Shown in pieces: positions 1 to 7,496 of a DNA stretch of 64,000 bases (positions are counted from its first letter, which is position 1; every line of letters begins with the position of its first letter). Under the pieces are notes generated by a model, which was not told where the DNA came from, ran no database searches, and saw only the letters and a program-made list of their open reading frames with translations. The stretch lies in contig NZ_CP067102.1 in assembly GCF_016616885.1 (NCBI RefSeq), positions 3,128,501-3,192,500 on the forward strand, in the 5' to 3' direction. The stretch comes from Bradyrhizobium diazoefficiens. Lineage in GTDB: Bacteria > Pseudomonadota > Alphaproteobacteria > Rhizobiales > Xanthobacteraceae. Both the position numbers and the translations under genes were made by a program.

Positions 1-653
1 TGATCGATGACGCCGCGCAAGGTTTTGGCGCAAGCCACAAGGGCCGCAAGCTCGGCACCTTCGGGCTCGCCACCACGACCAGCTTCTTCCCGGCAAAGCC
101 GCTCGGCTGCTTCGGCGACGGCGGCGCGATCTTCACCGATGACGACGAGCTTGCGGCGACGCTGCGCAGCATCCGCGTGCACGGGCAGGGCGTCGACAAA
201 TACGACAACGTCCGCCTCGGCCTGACCGGCCGGCTCGACACCATGCAGGCCGCGATCCTGATCGAGAAGCTGAAGATTTTTGACGACGAGATCGCCGCCC
301 GCAACAAGGTCGCCGAGCGCTACGCGCGCGGCCTGTCCAACGTCGTGACGGTGCCGCGGCTGGCGCCGGGCAATACCTCGGTCTGGGCGCAGTACACCAT
401 TCGCCTTCCTGAGGGTACCGACCGCGACGGCTTCGCCGCCGCGCTGAAAGCCCAGGGCGTGCCGACCGCGATCTATTACGGCAAGTCGATGCACCAGCAG
501 ACTGCCTACAAGCAGTATCCGGTCGCCGAGGGCGGGCTGCCGGGTTGCGAGAGCCTGTCGCAGGACGTTATCAGCCTGCCGATGCACGCTTATTTGACCG
601 AAGCCGATCAGGAGCGAATCATCCCGGCCGTGCGCGGCGCGCTTTCGGCCTGA
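1..653 (+). CDS. DegT/DnrJ/EryC1/StrS-family sugar aminotransferase, 3' part only
   Basis: This is the C-terminal 216 residues or so of a PLP-dependent nucleotide-sugar aminotransferase; the 5' end lies outside the window and the reading frame is open from base 3. It opens with the family signature DDAAQGFGA, followed by SFFPAKPLGCFGDGG, whose Lys (codon 96-98) is the expected Schiff-base lysine. The later stretch with GRLDTMQAAIL and the C-terminal YGKSMHQQ and SLPMH are also typical of the family. Such enzymes transfer an amino group to 3- or 4-keto UDP- or dTDP-sugars for O-antigen, capsule or glycan synthesis. The glycosyltransferases further along the strand fit that role. The exact sugar substrate cannot be read from the sequence. 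Confidence 0.9.
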   Translation, partial: IDDAAQGFGASHKGRKLGTFGLATTTSFFPAKPLGCFGDGGAIFTDDDELAATLRSIRVHGQGVDKYDNVRLGLTGRLDTMQAAILIEKLKIFDDEIAARNKVAERYARGLSNVVTVPRLAPGNTSVWAQYTIRLPEGTDRDGFAAALKAQGVPTAIYYGKSMHQQTAYKQYPVAEGGLPGCESLSQDVISLPMHAYLTEADQERIIPAVRGALSA

Positions 654-663
654 TCTTGCTTTA

Positions 664-790
664 CCTCTCCCGCTTGCGGGAGAGGTCGGATCGCGCAAGC
701 GATCCGGGTGAGGGCTTTCTCCTTTGGGGGGCCTTCGTTGTTGAGACACCCTCTCCCCAACCCTCCCCCGCAAGCGGGGGAGGGCGCGCA
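664..790. repeat. Palindromic intergenic repeat, family A copy 1
   Basis: The element contains short perfect hairpins (CTCCCGCTTGCGGGAG, GGATCGC...GCGATCC) and ends with an inverted counterpart of its start (CCTCCCCCGCAAGCGGGGGAGG). Related copies occur near 20121 and 20403. It fills the gap between the aminotransferase and murJ and has no coding potential on either strand. It looks like a dispersed REP/RIME-type element; a role in transcription termination or mRNA end protection is only inference. Confidence 0.7.
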
Positions 791-844
791 CTTCCGTCGC
801 AGCTTGCACCTAGACCTAATCTTGCCATGCTCTAAAACAACCGA

Positions 845-2371
845 ATGCTCGGACGCATCTTCACGGTCGGTGGTTACACGCTGCTCTCGCGGCTGACGGG
901 ATTCGCCCGCGACATCATGCTCGCGGCGATCCTCGGCGCCGGCCCCGTGGCCGACGCTTTCTTCGTGGCGCTGCGGCTGCCCAATCATTTCCGTGCGATC
1001 TTTGCCGAAGGCGCCTTTAACGCCGCCTGGGTGCCGGCCTATGCCCACGTCCATGGCGAGCGCGGGGAGGGGGCGGCACGGCTGTTCGCCGACCGCATCT
1101 TCACGCTGCTCTTGGCCTCGCAGGTGGTGCTGCTGATCGTCGCCTGGCTGTTCATGCCGCAGGCCATGAGCATTTTGGCGCCCGGTTTCAGCGAGGATGC
1201 CGAGCAGCGCAAGCTCGCGATCGAGCTGACCCGGATCACCTTTCCCTATCTCCTGCTGATCACGCTGGTGACGCTCTATGGCGGCATGCTCAACGTGATG
1301 CAGCGTTTTGCCAGCGCAGCCGCCGCGTCGATCTTCCTCAACGTCGCGATGATGATGACGCTGGCGCTCGCCGCTTGGTTTCCAACCGCTGGCCACGCAG
1401 CCGCCTGGGGCGTCCTGATCTCGGGCTTCCTGCAATATTTTCTGCTCGCGGGCGACCTCGCCCGCCATGGCGGCCTGCCGCGCTTTGCGCCGCTCAAGCT
1501 CGACGAAGACGTGCGCGGCTTCTTTAGGGCGCTGGGGCCCGCAACGCTGGGCTCGATGGGCACGCAGGTCGCGCTGTTCGCCGACACCATCATCGCGACC
1601 TTCCTGCCTGCGGGCGCGCTGTCGGCGCTCTATTATGCCGATCGGCTCAATCAATTGCCGATCGGCGTCATCGGCATCGCCATCGGCACGGTGCTGCTGC
1701 CGGAGATGTCGCGGCGGATCACGGCCAACGATCACGATGGCGCGATGAAGGCGCAACGCCGCGCCTTCGATTTCACGCTGCTGTTCTCGGTGCCGTTCGT
1801 CGCGGCCTTCCTCACCGTGCCCGACGAGGTCATGCGCGCGCTGTTCGCCCGCGGCGCGTTCTCGAAGGCCGATGCGGTTGCCGCAGGCAGCACGCTCGCG
1901 GCCTATGCCATCGGCCTGATCCCCTTCGTGCTGATCCGCAGCGCGGTCGCGACCTTCTATGCGCGCAAGGACACCGCGACTCCGGTCCGCGCCTCGCTGT
2001 CGGGCATCGCCGTCAATGTCGCGCTGAAGCTCGCCCTGATGGGATCGCTCGCCCAGATCGGCCTGGCGCTGGCAACCGCCATCGGCGTCTGGACCAATCT
2101 GCTGCTGGTGCTGTTTTTCGCCGTGCGGCGCGGCTTTCTCGTGCTGGACCGCGCCTGGTTGTTGTCGCTCGCCAAATTCCTGCTGACCGGAGTGATCCTC
2201 GCCGCGGCCTTCTGGCTGATCGCGCGCTTTGGCGTTTCTGCACTGGGCGCGATGCGCTTCCGGGACGAGATGACGCTGGTGCTATTGGCCGCCGGGGGCA
2301 CGGTCGTCTACGCGCTGACGATCCTCGTGCTGTTCGGCCGGAGCTGGCTGGTCTCGCTGGTGCGCGGTTAG
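845..2371 (+). CDS. murJ: Lipid II flippase MurJ (MviN)
   Basis: The 508-residue protein has the usual MurJ length and about 14 hydrophobic segments across its length. The N-terminus (GGYTLLSRLTGFARD) and the following segment (FFVALRLPNHFRAIFAEGAF) are the MviN/MurJ signature, including the Arg residues that line the central cavity. Family members flip lipid-linked peptidoglycan precursor across the inner membrane and are normally essential. The ATG at 845 starts directly at the conserved N-terminus. It is preceded by a repeat element rather than a gene, so it is probably transcribed on its own or from the upstream aminotransferase unit. Confidence 0.95.
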   Translation: MLGRIFTVGGYTLLSRLTGFARDIMLAAILGAGPVADAFFVALRLPNHFRAIFAEGAFNAAWVPAYAHVHGERGEGAARLFADRIFTLLLASQVVLLIVAWLFMPQAMSILAPGFSEDAEQRKLAIELTRITFPYLLLITLVTLYGGMLNVMQRFASAAAASIFLNVAMMMTLALAAWFPTAGHAAAWGVLISGFLQYFLLAGDLARHGGLPRFAPLKLDEDVRGFFRALGPATLGSMGTQVALFADTIIATFLPAGALSALYYADRLNQLPIGVIGIAIGTVLLPEMSRRITANDHDGAMKAQRRAFDFTLLFSVPFVAAFLTVPDEVMRALFARGAFSKADAVAAGSTLAAYAIGLIPFVLIRSAVATFYARKDTATPVRASLSGIAVNVALKLALMGSLAQIGLALATAIGVWTNLLLVLFFAVRRGFLVLDRAWLLSLAKFLLTGVILAAAFWLIARFGVSALGAMRFRDEMTLVLLAAGGTVVYALTILVLFGRSWLVSLVRG

Positions 2372-2423
2372 CAGAAGCCGAAATTGGTTCGCCTTCAGGA
2401 TGCAGCCTATTTTTCTACATCTC

Positions 2424-2452
2424 TTGATTACGTGCGTTTGCCATGGTATGAG
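2424..2452 (+). promoter_or_regulatory. Sigma-70-type promoter for the short transcript at 2459-2595
   Basis: TTGATT at 2424-2429 and TATGAG at 2447-2452 are separated by 17 bases, matching -35/-10 spacing. The predicted start point falls at about 2459, the first base of a 25-codon ORF, so a transcript from here would be essentially leaderless. Predicted by eye only. Confidence 0.4.
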
Positions 2453-2458
2453 CCGCTC

Positions 2459-2536
2459 ATGATCAAATGCTCGCGCAAAGTCACCTTCAACCACATGACC
2501 CGCTTCGGTTGGGCCGTGGAAGGAGTCGTGCGCTAG
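2459..2536 (+). CDS. Possible 25-residue leaderless peptide or the 5' part of a small RNA
   Basis: The ORF runs ATG to TAG and encodes a basic peptide (begins MIKCSRKVTF, ends GWAVEGVVR). There is no Shine-Dalgarno site, but a good promoter places the transcript start at or next to the ATG. A strong intrinsic terminator follows 29 bases after the stop, and a DUF1127 gene begins after the terminator. The layout is that of a small RNA gene or of a leader peptide/attenuator. No run of one amino acid's codons is present, which argues against classical amino-acid attenuation. Function unknown. Confidence 0.35.
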   Translation: MIKCSRKVTFNHMTRFGWAVEGVVR

Positions 2537-2564
2537 GAATTCGACGACGACACCTTTTCCACCA

Positions 2565-2595
2565 GGCCCCGCCGGCATCGGACGGGGCCTTTTGT
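2565..2595 (+). terminator. Rho-independent terminator between the short ORF and the DUF1127 gene
   Basis: A GC-rich hairpin (GGCCCCG, loop of 11, CGGGGCC) is followed at once by TTTTGTT. It ends the short transcript from the promoter at 2424 and could act as an attenuator for the gene starting at 2636. Confidence 0.7.
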
Positions 2596-2635
2596 TCGGC
2601 CACGCTCCCTGCCGGCACAACAGCAGGAGCGTCCG

Positions 2636-3034
2636 ATGCCACCACAACTGACGAATATCTCACGCGGGAATGAGGGCGAGGCCGCAAGGCGCGGCCTCAG
2701 CCTTTCGATCGTGTCGGCCAAGAGCGCAGTCGACCAGGCGTTGGCAGCACGCCTCAAGGCGTCCGCTGCGGCGCTGGACGATGCTTTGCCGGACAAGGAT
2801 ACTGCCGGACCAGCGGCCGCATCGACGCGAAGCGTCCTGGGCCTGCTCAGGCGAGTCTGGCTCGCGTTTCAGGAGCGGCGCTGGAACCAACGGCTCACCT
2901 TGCAGGACCTGAGTGACAGGGAGCTGATGGACATTGGCTTGACGCGCAGTGAGATCGACTACCTCACACCTCAGCGAGCGATCGATAGACTGAGAGACAG
3001 CACGCGGTATCTCTGGAACCGCGGCGGGATGTAG
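2636..3034 (+). CDS. DUF1127 (YjiS-like) domain protein
   Basis: The 132-residue protein has an unremarkable N-terminal half and a C-terminal DUF1127 domain at about residues 60-105 (WLAFQERRWNQRLTLQDLSD, then LMDIGLTRSEID). DUF1127 proteins are small, Arg-rich and common in alphaproteobacteria. Some have been linked to RNA binding, phosphate or carbon metabolism and stress, but no enzymatic role is known. AGGAG sits six bases before the ATG at 2636, which fixes the start. The gene lies just downstream of a hairpin terminator, so read-through control is possible. The 70-residue N-terminal extension is longer than in the minimal YjiS type. Confidence 0.75.
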   Translation: MPPQLTNISRGNEGEAARRGLSLSIVSAKSAVDQALAARLKASAAALDDALPDKDTAGPAAASTRSVLGLLRRVWLAFQERRWNQRLTLQDLSDRELMDIGLTRSEIDYLTPQRAIDRLRDSTRYLWNRGGM

Positions 3035-3133
3035 ATGATCAACTGCGAGAGGCGGACATGCGCTCTGAGAACAAGCGGCGCTCGGTACAGCTGCCTGTTC
3101 TCACGTGCGCTGGTTCGCCGTATGGCCGTAGCA

Positions 3134-3829
3134 TCAAGCCTTGCGTGCGGTGGCGACGTATTGCGCCCCCAAGGGCAACCAGCCGAGCTTGTTCTCAAAC
3201 GGCCGCAGCCGGGCGAGGGCGCGAGGGAAAAACAAATTGTACTGGATGCGCGATGAAGCCCAACCGCCGGCTTGCAGCCGCTTGCCCAGATCGCGGGCGA
3301 AAATCAGCCTGGCGTTCTCGTCGAACGGACAAGTGTTCACCGCACGCACGGTGAGCGGGTTCAGCGGATTATGCTCGAAGATGGCGATCAGGCCGCCCGG
3401 CCGCGTGATCCGATGCAACTCCTGCAACCACGACAGGTGCTCTCCGTGCGGGATGTGGTGGAACACGCAGGCTGAAAACACCACGTCGAAGCTGTCGGCC
3501 TCGACCGGAATCCGATTGTTCTCGATCAGTACGCAGTTGCCGGCTTCGGGGTACCGCTGCCGGCCCAATGCGAGGCTGCGTTCGCTGACATCGGACGAGG
3601 TCAGCGCTGCCTCGGGAAAATGGCGCCGGAAATGCGGAATCGAATTGCCGATCCCGGAGCCGAAATCGCAGATCCGCTTCACGTCGAGGCCGGTGTGATC
3701 GACGATCTCGCGGAGCGCCCTGATCTTGTATTCCGCGAAATATTCCGGGCCCTCGCCGGTCACTGCGATGTTCTCGCGATGCTGGTCCTCATAGGCGTCT
3801 GCGAAGCGATCGAACTCGGCCTTGTCCAT
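3134..3829 (-). CDS. Class I SAM-dependent methyltransferase
   Basis: The 231-residue protein carries a Rossmann-type SAM-binding motif I (ICDFGSGIGNSIPHF, about residues 53-67), an acidic residue after strand 2 (SSDVSE) and a post-I region DVVFSACVFHHIPHGEH typical of methyltransferase type 11/12 folds. The N-terminus (FDRFADAYEDQHREN) resembles methyltransferases that act in polysaccharide or lipid loci. The gene is divergent from the GT2 gene that starts at about 4007. With the second methyltransferase and the membrane glycosyltransferase it probably belongs to a cell-surface glycan modification cluster. The acceptor is unknown. Confidence 0.8.
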   Translation of the reverse strand: MDKAEFDRFADAYEDQHRENIAVTGEGPEYFAEYKIRALREIVDHTGLDVKRICDFGSGIGNSIPHFRRHFPEAALTSSDVSERSLALGRQRYPEAGNCVLIENNRIPVEADSFDVVFSACVFHHIPHGEHLSWLQELHRITRPGGLIAIFEHNPLNPLTVRAVNTCPFDENARLIFARDLGKRLQAGGWASSRIQYNLFFPRALARLRPFENKLGWLPLGAQYVATARKA

Positions 3830-4006
3830 ACGGCGATCCAGCTATCCGGCGCTTGATGAGATATCGGGGGTTGCCCGCCCGAATCATGCATCAGGGGGTC
3901 TAAAAATTGATGAACAATTAACCGGACTTCGCCGAATATCGGCGGCAGGAATCGGACCGATCCAACCCTCCGACCAGCTGGCTGATAAATGGACCTTCAG
4001 GACGAG

Positions 4007-5065
4007 ATGCCGCGCCCTGGAAAGATGTTTCTGTCGATCGTTGTGCCCTGCTACAACGAGGAAGAGGGCCTGCGCGAATTCCATCGCCAGATGGTGTCGG
4101 CGGCGCGCGCGCTGTGCGGCGCTAAGTTCGAGCTGATTCTGGTCGATGACGGATCGACCGACAACACCTGGAAGATCATCAACGAGCTTCTGGCGGAGGA
4201 CCGCAACGTGGTCGCGGTCCGGCTCGCGCGCAATCATGGCCATCAACTCGCGCTCACCGCCGGGCTTTCGACCGTGCGCGGCGATCTCGTGCTTGTCATC
4301 GATGCAGACTTGCAGGACCCGCCGGAACTCCTGACGCCGATGTACGAGATGATGGTCCGCGAAGGCGCCGACGTCGTCTACGGCATGCGGCGAAGCCGCG
4401 CCGGCGAAACCCGCTTCAAGAAGCAATCGGCGGAAGCATTCTACCGCCTGCTCGCCAAAGTCACCCGCGTCCAGATTCCCGTCGACACCGGCGATTTCCG
4501 CCTGATGAGCCGGCGGATCTCCGACCAGCTCGTGCAGATGCCGGAGCATGACCGCTTCATCCGCGGCATGGTGGCATGGCTCGGCTACAAGCAGGTCGCC
4601 TACGAATACGATCGCCATCCGCGCTTCGCCGGCACCACCAAATATCCGCTGGTGAAGATGATCGGTTTTGCCGCCGACGCGCTGATCAGTTTTTCGATGG
4701 TGCCGTTACGGATCGCGACCTATGTCGGCGCGCTGTTGACGACCCTGCTGACGTTTGTCGGCATCGCCGCGGTGATAGGCTGGGTGTTCTCCGGCACCGT
4801 GCCCGGCTGGACCAGCTTGACGCTCCTGGTCGTCATGATCTCCTCTGTGCAGCTCCTCGTGCTCGGGCTGATGGGCGAATATATCGGCCGCATCTATATC
4901 CAGTCGAAGAACCGCCCGCTGTTCCTGATCTCGCATATCCACCGCCGCGGCCGGCTGCCGCACGGTGCGGAGCCGGCGACCGATCTGGAGCGGGCGCCAT
5001 TCAGGACGTTGCTCGCGCAATCCGGACCGGAGGCGCGCGGCCAGGTTCACGACGAGGTGCCCTGA
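4007..5065 (+). CDS. GT2 glycosyltransferase, ArnC/polyprenyl-phosphate sugar transferase type
   Basis: The protein begins with the GT-A fold signature SIVVPCYNEEEGL, then LVDDGSTDNTW and VIDADLQDPPELL (the DxD metal/nucleotide-sugar site), and GDFRLMSR. Two C-terminal hydrophobic segments follow (about residues 225-285), as in ArnC, GtrB and DPM1-type enzymes. These move a sugar from a nucleotide sugar to undecaprenyl or dolichyl phosphate at the inner membrane. AGGA just before the ATG at 4007 supports that start; an in-frame ATG at 3989 adds six residues. The stop overlaps the next gene's ATG (TGATG), so the two are translationally coupled. The multi-span protein on the opposite strand downstream could use the lipid-linked sugar. 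Confidence 0.88.
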   Translation: MPRPGKMFLSIVVPCYNEEEGLREFHRQMVSAARALCGAKFELILVDDGSTDNTWKIINELLAEDRNVVAVRLARNHGHQLALTAGLSTVRGDLVLVIDADLQDPPELLTPMYEMMVREGADVVYGMRRSRAGETRFKKQSAEAFYRLLAKVTRVQIPVDTGDFRLMSRRISDQLVQMPEHDRFIRGMVAWLGYKQVAYEYDRHPRFAGTTKYPLVKMIGFAADALISFSMVPLRIATYVGALLTTLLTFVGIAAVIGWVFSGTVPGWTSLTLLVVMISSVQLLVLGLMGEYIGRIYIQSKNRPLFLISHIHRRGRLPHGAEPATDLERAPFRTLLAQSGPEARGQVHDEVP

Positions 5066-5664
5066 TGAAGGCGATCCTCAACCATCCCGTGCTCTATCAG
5101 GCCTACCAGAACGCCGGCGGCTTTTTCGGCGCGCGGGTCAAGGCGATCGCGGATTATCTCACGCTGCGGCCGGGCATGCGGGTGATCGATATCGGCTGCG
5201 GGCCCGGCTACATCCTGCGCCATCTGCCCGATGGAATCGACTATACCGGCTTCGATATCGACCCGGCCTATATCGCGCATGCGCAGCGCGCGTTCGGTCA
5301 TCTCGGCACCTTTCACTGCCGTCATTTCGATGCCGCCGCCGCGCGGGAATTTGCCGGCGCCGACGTCGTCATGATGAACGGCGTGCTGCATCACATCGCC
5401 GATGCGGATTTGCAGACCACACTGGCCGATATCAGGGACGTGCTCAAGGCGGACGGCGTGCTGTTCACGCTCGACGGCTGTTATCGCGAGGGGCAGTCGC
5501 GCATCGCAAGATGGCTGCTCGACAACGACCGTGGCGAATTCGTCAGGGATCACGACGGCTACGATCAGGTGCTGCGCGGCGCCTTCGGCAAGGTAAACCT
5601 CGCGATTCGCGACGATTATTCGCGGGTGCCCTACACGTTCATCATCGGCGTCTCACAGAAATAG
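5065..5664 (+). CDS. Class I SAM-dependent methyltransferase
   Basis: The 199-residue protein has SAM motif I IDIGCGPGYILRHL at about residues 46-59, followed by TGFDIDPAYI and MMNGVLHHIADADL. This is a compact methyltransferase type 11/12 domain with little outside the catalytic core. Its ATG overlaps the stop of the GT2 gene by one base. It most likely methylates a product of the same surface-glycan or glycolipid pathway, though the substrate cannot be inferred from sequence. It converges on the membrane protein gene ending at 5680. Confidence 0.85.
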   Translation: MKAILNHPVLYQAYQNAGGFFGARVKAIADYLTLRPGMRVIDIGCGPGYILRHLPDGIDYTGFDIDPAYIAHAQRAFGHLGTFHCRHFDAAAAREFAGADVVMMNGVLHHIADADLQTTLADIRDVLKADGVLFTLDGCYREGQSRIARWLLDNDRGEFVRDHDGYDQVLRGAFGKVNLAIRDDYSRVPYTFIIGVSQK

Positions 5665-5679
5665 CGCCGGCCAGAAAGA

Positions 5680-7221
5680 CTAGTCGTTCCGCCGCAGCAC
5701 GTCGATTCCGTCTACCGAACGCACCAGCGTATACGGCTTGAGCAACTGGGACAGTTCGGCATCGGCGCGCACCCAGTCGCCCCATCCGTCGCGGAGATTA
5801 TCGACCAGCACGATATCCGGCGGCATCTTTCTGAAATCCTCGATCAGCCAGTTGCGCTCCAGCGCCAGATAGTCCTTCAACCTCGTGTCGGTTGCCGCGT
5901 CGACGATAGTCTTCTCGCGCGTCAGCCGCACGAACTCCCGAATCCACAGATTCTCCTGCCGGGATACCCAGGTGCCGCCGATGTCGCGCACCAGCGGATG
6001 GCCGAGGGCCGCCTCGCCGCTCAGCATCAGGATCCGGGGATGCGGCTTGAGGGCGGCGACCGCTTCCCTGACTAGACCGACATAGACGTTGCCGTTGAAC
6101 CATTGGGCGCCGAACAGAAAGGTCGCGGCCAGGATCAGCGGCGCCGCCAAGCCAAGGCGCCGGCGCTCCGGCGCGCCATACGCGACCAGCAACGCGTATC
6201 CCATCGCGAGCATGGCGACCGCCACCATCGGATAGGAATGATAGGCCCAGCCGCGCCGCTGCAGGAAAAACGAGATCGCAAATCCGCTCGCGGCAAGAAC
6301 GGCCGCGAGCAGCAGCGAGTTGGGCGTTCGTCCCCACATCGCCAACAGCACCGACAGCATCGCGACGGCGAAGAGCAGCGAGGCCGCATTCAGGAAGATG
6401 ATGGAGAGCGGCATCGACCAGGACAGATACGTGTCGCGCACCAGCGGATAGGTCACCGTGAAATATTCGGGATAGAGGAGGTACGTGCCGACACTGATGG
6501 TGGCTACCAGCACGCCCGCAATGATGTTTTCCGGCGCAAACAACACAAGCCATGAACGCGCGCGAACGGCGCTCGCCAGCATGCACAACGCCACCGGCAC
6601 AGCAAAGAACGGCTTGAAGGCAAGTGTGATCCCGGCGCCGAGGCCGGCAATCAAGATCGCCCAAAGCGGAACCGAAATGCGATCGCTGCGCAACGCATAA
6701 ACTGCGAGCGCGGGCAGGAATGTCAGCGTCGCAATATGTTCGCGCTGGCCGAACACGTGCATCGGCAAGACGGTGACGACGGCCGTGGCCCAGATCGCGA
6801 ACGGTCCCCAGTTCGCCTCAGTCCATGCCGGCGACAGCCGCACGATCCGCGACACGGCATGGAGCGAAGCGACCGCCAGCAGCAGAAGTTGAACATCGAT
6901 GACATGTCGGGGATCGACGCCAAGCAGGCGGCCCAGCGCAACGCCGGGCAGATAGGCGAACGCCGCCATCGGCGGATTGATCTCGATGATATCGCCATAG
7001 AGATGCTGGCCATCCAGCATGCGCTCGCCGATCACGAGCAGCCAGCTGACATCGGTATTGAGCGGAACGAGCTCCCGCATCAGGATTGCGAGCAAGAACA
7101 CTGCGCCGATCAGCAGCCAAGGCATTGGGGCCGGCCGTTCGCGGTCATGCGGGCTGACCTGTGCGTGGCGGGAAACGTCTCCGATCTCCGAACCCATCTC
7201 CGAACTCATCTCCGAACTCAT
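5680..7221 (-). CDS. Polytopic membrane protein, ArnT/GT39-like glycosyltransferase candidate
   Basis: The 513-residue protein has roughly ten to twelve hydrophobic segments and a C-terminal soluble part of about 120 residues. The first periplasmic loop holds LNTDVSWLLVIGERMLDGQ and then YGDIIEINPPM. An acidic residue in that loop is the hallmark of GT-C enzymes such as ArnT and PMT, which take sugars from polyprenyl phosphate. The neighbouring GT2 polyprenyl-phosphate sugar transferase would supply such a donor. The N-terminus is a tandem repeat (MSSE MSSE MGSE) with three in-frame ATGs at 7221, 7209 and 7197, so the true start is uncertain. Assignment to GT-C is by topology and context, not by a decisive motif. 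Confidence 0.65.
   Translation of the reverse strand: MSSEMSSEMGSEIGDVSRHAQVSPHDRERPAPMPWLLIGAVFLLAILMRELVPLNTDVSWLLVIGERMLDGQHLYGDIIEINPPMAAFAYLPGVALGRLLGVDPRHVIDVQLLLLAVASLHAVSRIVRLSPAWTEANWGPFAIWATAVVTVLPMHVFGQREHIATLTFLPALAVYALRSDRISVPLWAILIAGLGAGITLAFKPFFAVPVALCMLASAVRARSWLVLFAPENIIAGVLVATISVGTYLLYPEYFTVTYPLVRDTYLSWSMPLSIIFLNAASLLFAVAMLSVLLAMWGRTPNSLLLAAVLAASGFAISFFLQRRGWAYHSYPMVAVAMLAMGYALLVAYGAPERRRLGLAAPLILAATFLFGAQWFNGNVYVGLVREAVAALKPHPRILMLSGEAALGHPLVRDIGGTWVSRQENLWIREFVRLTREKTIVDAATDTRLKDYLALERNWLIEDFRKMPPDIVLVDNLRDGWGDWVRADAELSQLLKPYTLVRSVDGIDVLRRND
7186..7221. repeat. Tandem 12-bp repeat inside the 5' end of the membrane glycosyltransferase gene
   Basis: Three near-identical 12-base units (ATGAGTTCGGAG twice, then ATGGGTTCGGAG on the minus strand) begin the gene. 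Each unit contributes an in-frame ATG. Copy number changes would alter the N-terminus by four residues without a frameshift. Confidence 0.8.
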
Positions 7222-7496
7222 GGGCCTATCCCGCGAGGAAACGCACCCACGTTAACGGAGGTGCGTTAACGAGTGACTTTCGGGATAAACTACTGCACGG
7301 CCGCAGTGCTTGAAGACCTCTATGGCTATTTTGGGGACCTGATTGATCGGACGTAGGGCGTGGACAGCCCGCGCAGGCACAGCGCGGCACGATCTCTCTG
7401 AATAGCGTTTACGGACGGCCAATTGCTAAAGCCATTTGCGCTCCCCTTCGTTCCGCTGCAATATGCGGCAAAACAACCATAGGACGGGATAAGAAA

